A stretch of DNA of 64,000 nucleotides from Microbacterium terregens (GCF_039534975.1 NZ_BAAAWH010000001.1:310001-374000), one strand, 5' to 3'; positions 25,169 through 35,336 are shown, counted from the stretch's first letter. Numbers and translations: made by a program. The notes: generated from the letters alone by a model not told the origin.

Positions 25169-26386
25169 ATGAGTGCACCGCAGGCCGGCCTCTCCTTCGA
25201 CCCACGGCCGCTCGTCGAGCCGGCCGACCGCAACGCCATCCGTGCGCACGCGCAGCGGCTCAAGCAGAGCGGCGGTGCGGTCGGATCCGCCACCATCGTT
25301 CCCATCGTGATCGGAGGCGCCTTCGTCCTGATCTTCGCCAGTGTCGTGACGGTGACCGGATCGATCGTCGGCTCACTCGCGTCCGCGGGCACGGGAACCC
25401 CGTTCCTGATCTCGGCATTGGGCGGCCTTCTGCCGATCATCTTGGTCCTCGGGGCCGTCGCCGCCGTGATCCTGTTCCTCATCCGCGGCGGTCGGGTCAG
25501 GCAGGAGCGCCGGTACCGCCTGGATCGCTTCGCGACCGCGAACGGGATGAGCTACGTCCCGACGCTGTCCTCACCCGCCCTGCCGGGCATGATCTTCGGG
25601 GTCGGCAGCGCCCGGTCCGCGAACGACCTCGTTCGCGGCGAGCGGCCCCGGTTCGTCGAGTTCGCGAACTATCAGTACACGACCGGCTCGGGCAAGAACC
25701 GCACCACGCACCGGTGGGGGTACGTCGCGATCAAACTCGACGTGCCGCTCCCGCACATCGTCCTGGACGCCACGAGCAACAACGGACTGTTCGGCTCCAA
25801 CCTGCCGGCGACCTTCGACAAGGACCAGCGGCTGAGCCTGGAGGGCGACTTCGACCGGCACTTCTCGCTGTACTGCCCGGAGGGGTACGAGCGCGACGCG
25901 CTGTACCTGTTCACCCCCGACATCATGGCGCGGTTCATCGACAATGCCGCCGCGCTGGACGTCGAGATCGTCGATGACTGGCTCTTCCTGTACGGCAAAC
26001 GCGAGTTCTCCGGTCTCGACCCGACGACATGGGCCTGGCTGTTCTCCGTCGTCGCGGCGCTGCTGGAGAAGTTCGCCCAGTGGGCGCGCTGGCGCGACGA
26101 GAGACTGCAGGCGGATGCCGCGGCCGCGGCTTCGGCCACTGCGGCGTTCGCGGGCGGAGGGTCCGATGACGCCTCCGCGCCCGGCCTGGCCGGGGTGGCG
26201 GCATCCGGACCGGGCGCCCTCCCGTTCGCTGCTCCCGCCGGGCTGCTGCGCCCGCCACCGGGGGTCGCGCCGCCCGGCCGCCGGCTCACGCGCGGAGTCT
26301 CATGGGTGTCGATCGTCGCGATCAGCGCCGTCGTGCTGTTCTGGCTGCTGAGCCAATCGGGGATCCTGGGACTTCTCTTCCGCTGA
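25169..26386 (+). CDS. DUF3137-like membrane protein, unknown function
   Basis: The 405-residue protein has two membrane segments near the N-terminus (ATIVPIVIGGAFVLIFASVV and LGGLLPIILVLGAVAAVILF). A soluble domain follows (TGSGKNRTTHRWGYVAIKLD, then DKDQRLSLEGDFDRHFSLYC). After an Ala/Pro/Gly-rich stretch, a final membrane helix lies at the C-terminus. The soluble part resembles DUF3137-type proteins. The ATG at 25169 has a GGAG site 5 nt upstream; an ATG 30 nt earlier is possible. Confidence 0.75.
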   Translation: MSAPQAGLSFDPRPLVEPADRNAIRAHAQRLKQSGGAVGSATIVPIVIGGAFVLIFASVVTVTGSIVGSLASAGTGTPFLISALGGLLPIILVLGAVAAVILFLIRGGRVRQERRYRLDRFATANGMSYVPTLSSPALPGMIFGVGSARSANDLVRGERPRFVEFANYQYTTGSGKNRTTHRWGYVAIKLDVPLPHIVLDATSNNGLFGSNLPATFDKDQRLSLEGDFDRHFSLYCPEGYERDALYLFTPDIMARFIDNAAALDVEIVDDWLFLYGKREFSGLDPTTWAWLFSVVAALLEKFAQWARWRDERLQADAAAAASATAAFAGGGSDDASAPGLAGVAASGPGALPFAAPAGLLRPPPGVAPPGRRLTRGVSWVSIVAISAVVLFWLLSQSGILGLLFR

Positions 26387-26432
26387 CGCCGCTTCCCGGT
26401 CGCCGCCGAGCACCCGCGCTTTCCAGTCGCGG

Positions 26433-27065
26433 TCAGCGTCGTCGCGGCCGCGACAGCCATCCGGTCAGCGGGACGGTGAGAAGCACCAGGAACAGCGCCA
26501 GATAGCCGACCGCCGGAACCGCCACGGCGAGCACGAGCGCCGCGGCGAACAGGGCCGACATCGTGACGGCGCCGATCATCCCTTCGCGCTGCCGGTCATC
26601 GGGGATCGCGTGCAGCTCGGAATGACGGCGCATGTAGATCCGCATGGCGAGCAGGATCAGGCTCGTGGCGAGCAGCGTCCCGATGTAGAGGACCTTCTGC
26701 ACCGGGTCGATGGCGAGCTGGCCGACCAGACCGGTCGCCACGGGCAGCCACACGATCGTGAGCATCCACGCCAGTGAGAGCCAGAGCAGCGCGATCGTGA
26801 CGTGCTGGACGCGGTCGAACAGGCGGTGGTGGATGATCCAGAAGATCGCGGTCAGCACGAAGCTGAGCGCGAAGCTGAACAGCTGAGGCCATTCGCCGCT
26901 GAGCCAGGTGCCGGCGAGCAGTCCCTCGTCGGCCGCATCGCCGAGGCTCTCCATCAGCGGGAGGATCAGCAACGTCATCGCGATCGCGACGACCGCGTCG
27001 GTGAAGCTCTTCAGGCGCTCCGCCGTCAGAGGCTGACGTTGGTCTCTGCTGGTCTCGACGCTCAC
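26433..27065 (-). CDS. TMEM175-like (DUF1211) potassium channel family protein
   Basis: The 210-residue protein has six membrane segments. The first contains the family motif RLKSFTDAVVAIAMTLL, which lines the pore in TMEM175 channels. Bacterial members conduct potassium as tetramers. The GTG at 27065 (VSVETSRDQRQ) is preceded by an AGGA-like site; an ATG at 27101 would add 12 residues. Confidence 0.85.
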   Translation of the reverse strand: MSVETSRDQRQPLTAERLKSFTDAVVAIAMTLLILPLMESLGDAADEGLLAGTWLSGEWPQLFSFALSFVLTAIFWIIHHRLFDRVQHVTIALLWLSLAWMLTIVWLPVATGLVGQLAIDPVQKVLYIGTLLATSLILLAMRIYMRRHSELHAIPDDRQREGMIGAVTMSALFAAALVLAVAVPAVGYLALFLVLLTVPLTGWLSRPRRR

Positions 27066-27189
27066 TCGGCCATCCTGGCGGGATCGCGCTCGCGTCGCCA
27101 ATCTCGTCGAGTGTCACCGGCGGGCTATCGCTTGGGGGCGGAGGCGAGCAGAGTAGGACAGCACTCCCGTGCGCACGAAGGAGGACGAT

Positions 27190-28224
27190 GTGAAGGCTGT
27201 TCAGTATCGCGAGGTCGGCAAAGGTCCCGAGGTGGTCGAGATCGACATCCCCGAACCTGGCCCCGGGCAGATTCGCCTCAGGGTGACGGCCGCCGGGCTC
27301 TGCCACTCGGATTGGTTCCTGATGGACCTGCCCGCCGATCAGTACGCGTACGGTCTGCCGCTCACGCTCGGCCACGAGGGCACCGGCATCGTCCACAAGC
27401 TGGGAGATGGAGTCGAGGGCATCGACATCGGCGGCTCCTATGCCGTCTACGGACCCTGGGGATGCGGGCAGTGCCACGCCTGCTCGCAGGGCCGGGAGAA
27501 CTACTGCACGCGCGCCGCCGAACTGGGGATCACACCTCCGGGACTGGGCGCACCGGGCGCCATGGCCGAGTACATGATCGTCGACGACGCCCGGCATCTC
27601 GTCCCGCTGGGCGACCTCGACCCGGTGCAGACGGTGTCCCTGACCGATGCCGGCCTCACGCCGTATCACGCGATCCGGGCGGCACAGGACAGGCTGTTTC
27701 CGGGAGCGACGGCGGTCGTGATCGGGGCGGGAGGCCTCGGGCACGTCGGAATTCAGATACTTCGGGCCATCTCAGCGGTGACGGTGATCGCGGTGGATCA
27801 GAACGAGGAGAAGCTCGCCCTGGCCGCCGAGGTCGGGGCCCACCACACGCTGATGTCCGGGCCGGACACGGCGGACGAGATCCGCGCGCTCACCGGCGGG
27901 CAGGGCGCGCAGGCCGTCTTCGATTTCGTCGGCGTGCAGAGCACCCTCGACATCGCCCGCGCCGCCGTGGCCGTCGACGGGTACGTCAGTATCGTGGGCA
28001 TCGGCGGCGGCCTCCTGCCTACCGGCTTCTTCTCGACGCCGTTCGGGGTCTCGGTGCGCGCACCGTACTGGGGCAGCCGCAGCGAGCTGCACGAAGTGCT
28101 GGACCTCGCCCGGATCGGGGCGGTCACCGTGCACACCGAGGTCTACGGCATCGACGACGCTGTCGAGGCGTACGACAAGCTGCACGCGGGCACCGTGCGC
28201 GGACGAGCGGTCGTCGTTCCGTAG
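27190..28224 (+). CDS. Zinc-dependent alcohol dehydrogenase, NAD(P)-linked
   Basis: This is a 344-residue medium-chain dehydrogenase. Catalytic zinc ligands are in GLCHSDW and GHEGTGIV. The structural zinc site has four Cys in GCGQCHACSQGRENYC. The Rossmann motif is GAGGLGHVGIQILRA. The GTG at 27190 directly follows an AAGGAGG site, which decides the start. It stands alone between a channel gene and cca. Substrate unknown. Confidence 0.9.
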   Translation: MKAVQYREVGKGPEVVEIDIPEPGPGQIRLRVTAAGLCHSDWFLMDLPADQYAYGLPLTLGHEGTGIVHKLGDGVEGIDIGGSYAVYGPWGCGQCHACSQGRENYCTRAAELGITPPGLGAPGAMAEYMIVDDARHLVPLGDLDPVQTVSLTDAGLTPYHAIRAAQDRLFPGATAVVIGAGGLGHVGIQILRAISAVTVIAVDQNEEKLALAAEVGAHHTLMSGPDTADEIRALTGGQGAQAVFDFVGVQSTLDIARAAVAVDGYVSIVGIGGGLLPTGFFSTPFGVSVRAPYWGSRSELHEVLDLARIGAVTVHTEVYGIDDAVEAYDKLHAGTVRGRAVVVP

Positions 28225-28257
28225 CCCGCGTGCCCGGCGGGGTCACTCCCGCGCAGG

Positions 28258-29703
28258 TCAGCTCTGGGCGGCCCACCACGCGCGGAGGCGCTGCTCGGCA
28301 GCTTCCTCGTCGAGCACGCCCTCGTCCAGCCGCAGGTCCAGCAGGTACCGGTATGCCTTTCCCACGTCGGGCCCGGGACGGATGCCGAGGACCTCCTGGA
28401 TGCGGTTGCCATCCAGCGCGGGGCGCATCGCGTTGAGCTCCTCCTGCTCGGCGAGCTCCGAGATGCGTCGTTCGATGTCGTCGTAGGCGCCCGCCAGCCG
28501 CCCTGCTTTTCGCTTGTTGCGGGTGGTCACGTCGGCGCGGGTCAGAATGTGGAGCCGTGCGAGCTCCGGCCCGGCATCCCGGACGTAGCGGCGCACCGCG
28601 GAGTCGGTCCAGGCGCCCTCGGCGTATCCGAAGAAGCGCAGGTGCTGCTCGATCAGCTGGGTGACCGAGCCGATGGTGTCGGAGTCGAATCGCAGCGCCT
28701 GCAGGCGCTTGCGAGCCAGACGTGCACCTTTGAGGTCGTGGTGGTGGAAGGTCACCCCGCCGCCGGGCTCGAGGCGCCGGGTCGACGGCTTGCCGATGTC
28801 GTGCAGCAGAGCCGCCAGTCGCAGCGGCACATCGGCCGCGGCGTCCGGTGTTCGCGCCTGTTCGAGTTCGATGGTCTGGCGCAGCACCGTCAGGGAGTGC
28901 TCGTAGACGTCCTTGTGATGGTGGTGCTCGTCGATCTCGAGGCGCAGTGCGGGCACCTCGGGGAGGAACTGATCCATCAGCCCGGTCTCGACCAGCAGGC
29001 GGATGCCGCGCACCGGGTCGTCGGTCTGCAGCAGTCGCACCAGCTCGCCCTGGATGCGCTCCGGGCTCACGATGGACAGCGTCTCGCGCAGCTGCGCCAT
29101 CGCCTCGACCGTCGCCGGATCGACGTCGAAACCGAGCTGCGCGGAGAAGCGCGCAGCCCGGAGCATGCGGAGCGGATCGTCGCCGAAGCTCACCCGCGGG
29201 TCGGCCGGAGTGCGCAGGCGGCGGGCGAGCAGATCCTCCACGCCTCCAGCCGGGTCGACGAGGGTGCGGTCGGGAATGCGCAAGGCCATCGCGTTGACGG
29301 TGAAGTCGCGCCGGGCGAGGTCGCCCTCCAGCGTGTCGCCGAACTCGACGGTGGGCTTGCGGGTCACCCCGTCATAGCTGTCGGCGCGGTAGGTCGTGAC
29401 CTCGACCTGTTCGACGGTGCCCTTCTCCCGATCGCGGACCCGCGCTCCGATGGTGCCGAACTCGCGGCCGACGTCCCACTGCGCGGTGCTGATCGGCTTG
29501 ACGATCCGCAGGATCTCGTCGGCGCGGGCATCCGTGGTGAAGTCCAGATCGTGCGTGGTGCGACCGAGCAGGGCGTCGCGGACCGGGCCGCCCACGATGG
29601 AGAGCTCATGACCGGCGTCGGTGAACGCCGCGGCAAGGGTCGCGACGACCGGCGACTCGGCCAGCGCGCCCAGGCGCGCCACACCGTCGGCCATGTTGAG
29701 CAT
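28258..29703 (-). CDS. cca: CCA tRNA nucleotidyltransferase
   Basis: The 481-residue enzyme adds or repairs the 3'-CCA end of tRNAs; neither tRNA gene in this window encodes CCA, so it is needed. The nucleotidyltransferase motif is GGPVRDALLGRTTHDLDFTT with catalytic Asp residues, followed by the RDFTVNAMAL motif. An HD domain follows (LLHDIGKPSTRR and FHHHDLKGA). It is the first gene of the conserved origin-proximal run. A second possible ATG lies 9 nt downstream. Confidence 0.93.
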   Translation of the reverse strand: MLNMADGVARLGALAESPVVATLAAAFTDAGHELSIVGGPVRDALLGRTTHDLDFTTDARADEILRIVKPISTAQWDVGREFGTIGARVRDREKGTVEQVEVTTYRADSYDGVTRKPTVEFGDTLEGDLARRDFTVNAMALRIPDRTLVDPAGGVEDLLARRLRTPADPRVSFGDDPLRMLRAARFSAQLGFDVDPATVEAMAQLRETLSIVSPERIQGELVRLLQTDDPVRGIRLLVETGLMDQFLPEVPALRLEIDEHHHHKDVYEHSLTVLRQTIELEQARTPDAAADVPLRLAALLHDIGKPSTRRLEPGGGVTFHHHDLKGARLARKRLQALRFDSDTIGSVTQLIEQHLRFFGYAEGAWTDSAVRRYVRDAGPELARLHILTRADVTTRNKRKAGRLAGAYDDIERRISELAEQEELNAMRPALDGNRIQEVLGIRPGPDVGKAYRYLLDLRLDEGVLDEEAAEQRLRAWWAAQS

Positions 29704-29742
29704 GCTTCGAGCCTAGATCGTGTCTCGATACGCTCGCTGACG

Positions 29743-29835
29743 CTCGCTACTCGACAACCGGGCGCGCAGCGCCGTATCGAGATCTCCAGGTGTCTCGTCA
29801 CCCTCGCTACTCGACAACCGGGCGCGCAGCGCCGT
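29743..29835. repeat. Direct repeat between cca and the methyltransferase gene
   Basis: A 33-bp sequence starting CTCGCTACTCGACAACCGGG occurs at 29743-29775 and again at 29803-29835, exactly 60 bp apart. Flanking TCGATACG and TATCGAGA blocks tie it to the palindromic repeat family of 41150-42590. Confidence 0.85.
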
Positions 29836-29841
29836 GCCTCG

Positions 29842-31380
29842 TCAGTCGCCGAAGCGCAGGAATCCTGTGAACAGCAGCTCGCGCACGGCGGGGAGCAGTT
29901 CGCTTCGCAGTTCACCCGGGTCGACCTCGAGCAGCGACGCGATCGCGTCGACGAGCACACCCACGGGCAGGTCGCCGTCGGAGGCGCCGACGAGGGCCGC
30001 CAGGCCGGGGTCCACCGGGACGGTGCGTGCGAAGCCGCCCCCCTGTCGCAGCTCGAGAACGCTCGGCGACTCCACGCCCGGCAGGTGGTGGCGCGCTTCG
30101 GTGACGTCCGCGGTGACGACCAGGACGGATGCCGCGAGCCCTTCGTCGTCGAGGGCCGCGAGCCTGTCGTGGGCGGCGAGGGCATCGGCGTAGTGCGATC
30201 CGAGCGCCGTCCGCGGATCGAGCGCCTGCAGGATCCGCTCGTACCGGACGAGCGTCGGGGCGCCTGCCTCGGGGCGCCGCAGCAGCACGTATCCGAAGCC
30301 CACCTCGGTGACCCCGCGCGCGGCGAAGTCGTCCAGCCAGGCGTCCGCGAGCGCCGTGAACTGCGGGGTGCCCGCCAGCGTGCCGCCGTCGCGGATCCAC
30401 AGCTCGGCGTACGACAGCGGATCGAGCGATTCGCGCTCCACGATCCAGGCATCCAGCGGGACCGGGGATGCCTCCACCCACGCCCGGGCCCGCTCGAGCC
30501 CGGACGCCCCGTCGCGGCTCTCCCAGTTGCCGAGGAGCTGGGCGACGCCACCGGGCTCGAGGTGCTCGCCCACCCCCTCGATGACCGCGGCGACCAGGTC
30601 GTCGCCCTGCATCCCGCCGTCGCGGTACTCGTACGCGGGCACGCCGGCGACGCGCGGTGTGATGACGAAGGGCGGGTTGGAAACGACGCGATCGAATCGT
30701 TCTCCGGCGACGGGCTGGAACAGCGAACCGCTGCGCGTTTCAATCCCGGAAACGCCGTTGAGCAGCGCGTTCAGGCGAGTGAATCGCAGCGCGGCCTCGG
30801 AGACGTCGGTGGCGACGACGTGCGACACACTCCGACGTGCACGCAGCGCCTGGATGCCGCATCCCGTGCCGATGTCGAGGCCCCGTGCGACCGGAGTGGG
30901 CAGCTGGAGACCGGCGAGGGTGAGCGAGGCCCCGCCCACGCCCAGCACGTGGTCCTCTGGCAGCGCGCCGCCGAGCGCGGCCTCGTCGAGATCGCTCGCG
31001 ATCCACCACTGCCCCGATCCGCGATCATCGGCGAAGTCCTGCGGTCGGATGATCGCCCGTGGCACCACCGCGTTCCCGTCCCGCCCGACCAGTCCGAGCC
31101 GCGCCAGCCCGTCCGACCCGGTGCGCGGCAGCGCCGCGGTCACGGACACCGCGGGCTGCGGCATCCCGAGCACGAACAGCCGTCCCAGCACGGCGAGGGG
31201 GTCCGTGCGGTCCCCGAGGGCCCGATCGGCCGGTCCGCGGAGGCCGCGTGCGATCGCCGTGTCTGCGACCGCGCCCCACGCCTCTCGGAGGGCCTCGGAC
31301 GCGAAGCCGGCGTCGCTCAGGTCGGATGCCAGCGCACGGCACAGTGTGGGATCGGGTTCAGGAAGCACCGGTCCATTCAA
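29842..31380 (-). CDS. SAM-dependent methyltransferase (HemK-like, DUF7059/DUF7782 type)
   Basis: The 512-residue protein has an N-terminal helical domain, then a Rossmann methyltransferase domain with motif I ARGLDIGTGCGIQAL and the catalytic NPPFVIT motif typical of N-methylation of glutamine, adenine or guanine. A C-terminal accessory domain follows. It resembles actinobacterial proteins that sit near the origin. Substrate unknown; a ribosomal or release-factor target is plausible from the NPPF motif. It is divergent from the DUF6049 gene. Confidence 0.8.
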   Translation of the reverse strand: MNGPVLPEPDPTLCRALASDLSDAGFASEALREAWGAVADTAIARGLRGPADRALGDRTDPLAVLGRLFVLGMPQPAVSVTAALPRTGSDGLARLGLVGRDGNAVVPRAIIRPQDFADDRGSGQWWIASDLDEAALGGALPEDHVLGVGGASLTLAGLQLPTPVARGLDIGTGCGIQALRARRSVSHVVATDVSEAALRFTRLNALLNGVSGIETRSGSLFQPVAGERFDRVVSNPPFVITPRVAGVPAYEYRDGGMQGDDLVAAVIEGVGEHLEPGGVAQLLGNWESRDGASGLERARAWVEASPVPLDAWIVERESLDPLSYAELWIRDGGTLAGTPQFTALADAWLDDFAARGVTEVGFGYVLLRRPEAGAPTLVRYERILQALDPRTALGSHYADALAAHDRLAALDDEGLAASVLVVTADVTEARHHLPGVESPSVLELRQGGGFARTVPVDPGLAALVGASDGDLPVGVLVDAIASLLEVDPGELRSELLPAVRELLFTGFLRFGD

Positions 31381-31508
31381 CCCCGCTGCCCGTCGCGCGT
31401 GCGCCCGCGTACGGCCGCCTGGGGGCGCCGTACCGGGTGCTCAGAGGCTCGGACCGTAGAATCGCACCTGATCGTGCGGTCATGAATCGCACAGGAGCGA
31501 AATCCCAC

Positions 31509-33695
31509 ATGACCGTCACCTCCCCGCCTTCGGGACTCAGCGTCTTGCGACGCGGGCTCCGCGCACGCCTGCGCGCAGCCCTCGCCATCGCGGCGCTGCT
31601 CGCGGTCGCGGCCCCGATCGCCGCGACGCCGGCCGTCGCGGCCGTCGCCGCCGTCGGGGGGCGGGCATCGGCATCCGTCTCGCCCTCACCCCCGCCGGAA
31701 CCGCCGACCGGACGCGTCGAGTTCACGCTCTCACCGGTCGCCAACGGCATCGTGCGTGCGGACGAGGGACTCGCGGTATCGGTCACGCTGCAGAACGGGA
31801 CGGATGCCGCGACCGAGCCGGCCGCCGTCACGCTGTCGCTGGGGACCACGCCGCTGCCCGACCGGGCGGCGCTGAGCGCGTGGTTGAACGCCCAGACGAC
31901 GGGCGGAGACCTTGTTCCCGTCGGCACCACCGCACTCGAGACCGTGCTCCCGGGGGGAGAACTGATCAACGGCATCCTCGTCGCTGCGGGCGACCCGGTT
32001 CTGGCGGGACGAGCGGCCGGTGTCTACCCGCTGTCTGCGACGTATGAGACCCCCAATGGTCGCCTCGAGTCCACGAGTGCGATGATCGTTCCACCCGAGA
32101 ACCCCGCCACCGTCGGGGTCGGCATCGTCGTTCCCATCACGGCCGGTCCCAGCGCAGAAGGCGTCCTGACGGCGCGTGAACTCACCGAGCTGACCTCGCC
32201 CACCGGCTCGCTCACGAGTCAGCTGGACGCCGTCGACGGCACCACCGCCATCCTCGCCATCGACCCGGCGGTCCCCGCCGCCATCCGCGTCCTCGGCACG
32301 TCGGCGCCGGCGAGCGCCGTGGCCTGGCTCGAGCGGCTCGAATTGCTGCAGAACTCCCGGTTCGCGCTGCAGTTCGGCGACGCCGATGTCGCGGCGCAGC
32401 TGCAGGCCGGCCTGACACGACCGCTGCGTCCGGTCTCGCTGCAGGCCTATATCGACCCTGCGAACTTCACGGCGGTCGGGAACACGACCCCGGGCCCGAC
32501 CCCCACCCCGACCTCGACCGCCGACCCGGACGCACCCGTCTACCCCGGTACGGCCGAACTGCTGGACATCGGCGGGGCGAGACCCGCGGTCTATTGGCCG
32601 GGCACCGGCACGGCGACACCCGACGTGGTCGCGACCCTGGGGTCCCTCGTGGTCGATGACCGGGATGCCCTGACACTCGTCCCTTCCACGTCGACCCGGG
32701 CCGGTGCCGAGGGAGCGACCGTGTCCGGCCGCGCCGTCGCCGGCGACGCGGACCTCCTGGTCTATGACGCGGACGTGTCGCGCGCGCTGCACAGTGCGTC
32801 CGTGCTGGAGGAGACCGCCCTGCGCGGCGCGCCGCTCACCGCGGCGACCGCGTTCCTGTCCTTCGCCGTCGCGGAGGCCGACGGCCAGCCGATCGTCGTC
32901 ACCGTCGATCGGGACCTCGATCGCTCCCGTGTCGGTCTGCGCACCGCGATCACGACAGCCGCTCAGGCCCCGGGCGTGACCCCGATGACGCTGGGGGGTG
33001 TGGCGACGAGACCACCGACGGCGGTCGAGATCGCGGACGCCCCGGTGGAGCAGGAGCGAGCCGACACGGCATCCGCGCTGCTGACCGGAGAGGCCCAGCT
33101 GAACCGGTTCGCCACGATCCTCGAGGACGCGTCGCTGATCACCGGGCCCGAGCGCGCCGAGATCCTGCAGCTGCTCGGCCTGGCGTGGCTGCCCGAGACC
33201 GCGCAGTGGCAGGAGGCCGTCGCGGCGCACTACGCGGCAACCGCGACCACGCTGGACAGCGTCGGCATCCTTCCGCCCAGTCCGATCAACCTGTTCAGTG
33301 CGGGGGCTCCGATCCCCATCTGGGTGCGCAACGACCTGCCCTATCCCGTCAACGTGGTGCTCTATGCGACGCCGGATGATCTTCGCCTCGACGTCGCCCA
33401 GGCGACGGAGGCCACGGCCGGGGCGCAGAGCAACACGCGCGTACAGGTGCCTGTCCAGGCGCGCGTCGGCAACGGTGACGTGACCGTCCAGCTGCAGCTG
33501 CGCAGTCGCACCCTCGAACCCATCGGCGCTCCGCAGGCCGTGGACGTGAATGTGCGAGCGGATTGGGAGGGCGTCGGCATCGTCGTCCTGTCGCTGCTGG
33601 TCGGCGGGTTCATCCTGCTCGGCATCGTGCGGACCGTGCTGCGGCTGCGGTCACGTCGGAGACGACGCGCCCAGGTCGAGGAGGAGCCGTCATGA
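31509..33695 (+). CDS. DUF6049 secreted/anchored protein linked to murJ
   Basis: The 728-residue protein has a signal peptide (about residues 17-45, ending in ATPAVAAVAAV). A large extracytoplasmic beta-rich region follows, and one C-terminal membrane helix (IVVLSLLVGGFILLGIVRTV) precedes a basic tail. Proteins of this type precede murJ in many Actinobacteria, suggesting a role in cell-wall precursor export. The stop overlaps the murJ start as ATGA. The ATG at 31509 follows an AGGAG site; an ATG 27 nt earlier is possible. Confidence 0.85.
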   Translation: MTVTSPPSGLSVLRRGLRARLRAALAIAALLAVAAPIAATPAVAAVAAVGGRASASVSPSPPPEPPTGRVEFTLSPVANGIVRADEGLAVSVTLQNGTDAATEPAAVTLSLGTTPLPDRAALSAWLNAQTTGGDLVPVGTTALETVLPGGELINGILVAAGDPVLAGRAAGVYPLSATYETPNGRLESTSAMIVPPENPATVGVGIVVPITAGPSAEGVLTARELTELTSPTGSLTSQLDAVDGTTAILAIDPAVPAAIRVLGTSAPASAVAWLERLELLQNSRFALQFGDADVAAQLQAGLTRPLRPVSLQAYIDPANFTAVGNTTPGPTPTPTSTADPDAPVYPGTAELLDIGGARPAVYWPGTGTATPDVVATLGSLVVDDRDALTLVPSTSTRAGAEGATVSGRAVAGDADLLVYDADVSRALHSASVLEETALRGAPLTAATAFLSFAVAEADGQPIVVTVDRDLDRSRVGLRTAITTAAQAPGVTPMTLGGVATRPPTAVEIADAPVEQERADTASALLTGEAQLNRFATILEDASLITGPERAEILQLLGLAWLPETAQWQEAVAAHYAATATTLDSVGILPPSPINLFSAGAPIPIWVRNDLPYPVNVVLYATPDDLRLDVAQATEATAGAQSNTRVQVPVQARVGNGDVTVQLQLRSRTLEPIGAPQAVDVNVRADWEGVGIVVLSLLVGGFILLGIVRTVLRLRSRRRRRAQVEEEPS

Positions 33696-35287
33696 CCGGA
33701 ATCGGCCGCGCCAGCGTGCTCATCGGCGCAGGCACGATCGTGTCCCGACTGAGCGGATTCCTCCGCGCCGTCGTGCTCGTCTCGGCGGTCGGTGCCACGA
33801 CCGGTGCCGGCAACGCCTTCGCGATCGCGAATCAGCTGCCGAACAACATCTACGCGATCATCTCGACCGGACTTCTCACCGCCGTGATCGTGCCGCAGAT
33901 CGTCAAGGCCGCCAGTCACGAGGACGGCGGGCGTGCCTTCGTCTCGAAGCTGTTCACGCTCGGCACGGTGGTGCTGCTGGCGGTGGCGACCCTCGCCACG
34001 ATCTGCGCGCCGTGGCTCGTCCAGCTGTATGCACCGGGGTTCCCACCCGCGCAGCAGGCGCTGGCCACCGCGTTCGCATACTGGTGCCTGCCGCAGATCC
34101 TGTTCTACGGCCTGTACGCGCTGGTCGGCGAGGCGCTGAACGCGCGACGCGTCTACGGGCCGTTCACCTGGGCGCCGATCGTGAACAACGTCGTCTCGAT
34201 CGCGGGCTTCCTGCTGTTCATCATGCTGTTCGGCTCCGACGTCGCCGTGGACGCCTGGACACCGGAGATGATCGCCCTGCTCGCGGGAACGGCGACGCTC
34301 GCCATCGTCGTGCAAGCCGTCATCCTGCTGATGTTCTGGCGCCGCACCGGTCTGCACGTGCGGCCCGACTTCCGCTGGCGCGGCGTCGGCCTCGACCAGC
34401 TGGGCCGGCTCGCGGGCTGGACCTTCCTGATGGTGGTCGCCGGCCAGCTGGCGGGCCTCGTGCAGTCTCGCGTCCTGTCCGAGGCCGCGCAGGACTACCC
34501 GGGTGTGCTGGTCTCGCAGAACGCGTGGCTGCTGTTCATGCTTCCGTACTCGATCATCGTGCTCTCGATCGGGACGCCGTACTTCACCCAGCTCAGCGAG
34601 CACGCCGCCGGCGGGCGAGACGATGATGTCCGCGGCGACGTGGGGCGCAGCATCCGCACCCTCGGGGTGTTCATCGTGATCGCGACCGCCGCGCTGGCGG
34701 CCGCGGCGGTACCCGCGTCGCGCATCTTCACCGACAGTCGTGACGAGGCGGTGGCCGCGGCGGCCGTCCTGCTGTGCTTCCTGGTCAGCCTGATCCCGCT
34801 GGCGGTGCTCTTCGTCATTCAGCGCACCTTCTACGCGTACAACGACACGCGCACCCCGTTCTTCTTCACGCTCCTGCAATGCTCTCTGGTGGTGCTCACC
34901 GCCCTGATCGCCTCGACGCTGCCGGTGGAGTACATCGCCGCGGGCATCGCCCTGGGGCAGTCCTTCGCGAGCATCGTGCAGGTGATCCTCGCCACCTGGC
35001 TGCTGCAACGGCGCCTGGGCGGACTGCGCGTCGGCTCATGGATGCTGTCGCTCGGCCGATTCGCTCTGGCGGCCGTCCCCGCGGCCGCCGCGGGATGGCT
35101 CACGTTCCTGCTGCTGGGGGGCGTCGACGGGTGGACCGTGTCGGACAAGCTGCTCGGTGCCCTCGGTGCGGCACTGATCGGTGTCGTGTCGCTGGCGGTC
35201 TATGCGGGTTTCCTCGCGTTGCTGCGGGCACCGGAACTCGGGCCGGCGATGCGGCTGGCACGGCGTGTTCTTCCCGGCGGGCGATGA
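33692..35287 (+). CDS. murJ: Lipid II flippase MurJ (MviN)
   Basis: The 531-residue membrane protein has about 14 transmembrane segments. The family blocks SRLSGFLRAVVLVSAVGATT, NNIYAIISTGLLTAVIVPQI and FVIQRTFYAYNDTRTPFFFT fit MurJ. It flips lipid II to the outside for peptidoglycan synthesis. There is no C-terminal kinase-like domain of the kind found fused in mycobacteria. The ATG follows a GAGGAGG site and overlaps the DUF6049 stop. Confidence 0.93.
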   Translation: MTGIGRASVLIGAGTIVSRLSGFLRAVVLVSAVGATTGAGNAFAIANQLPNNIYAIISTGLLTAVIVPQIVKAASHEDGGRAFVSKLFTLGTVVLLAVATLATICAPWLVQLYAPGFPPAQQALATAFAYWCLPQILFYGLYALVGEALNARRVYGPFTWAPIVNNVVSIAGFLLFIMLFGSDVAVDAWTPEMIALLAGTATLAIVVQAVILLMFWRRTGLHVRPDFRWRGVGLDQLGRLAGWTFLMVVAGQLAGLVQSRVLSEAAQDYPGVLVSQNAWLLFMLPYSIIVLSIGTPYFTQLSEHAAGGRDDDVRGDVGRSIRTLGVFIVIATAALAAAAVPASRIFTDSRDEAVAAAAVLLCFLVSLIPLAVLFVIQRTFYAYNDTRTPFFFTLLQCSLVVLTALIASTLPVEYIAAGIALGQSFASIVQVILATWLLQRRLGGLRVGSWMLSLGRFALAAVPAAAAGWLTFLLLGGVDGWTVSDKLLGALGAALIGVVSLAVYAGFLALLRAPELGPAMRLARRVLPGGR

Positions 35288-35336
35288 CCGCGCGGGCAAC
35301 GCCGTCCTCCACTGCGCGGAAACCCGCTCGGGTCGT

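Noticed and set aside
28549..31485. 978-codon plus-strand frame across cca and the methyltransferase gene
   Set aside because: Both minus-strand genes have strong family motifs, and the opposite frame is a GC-codon artefact.
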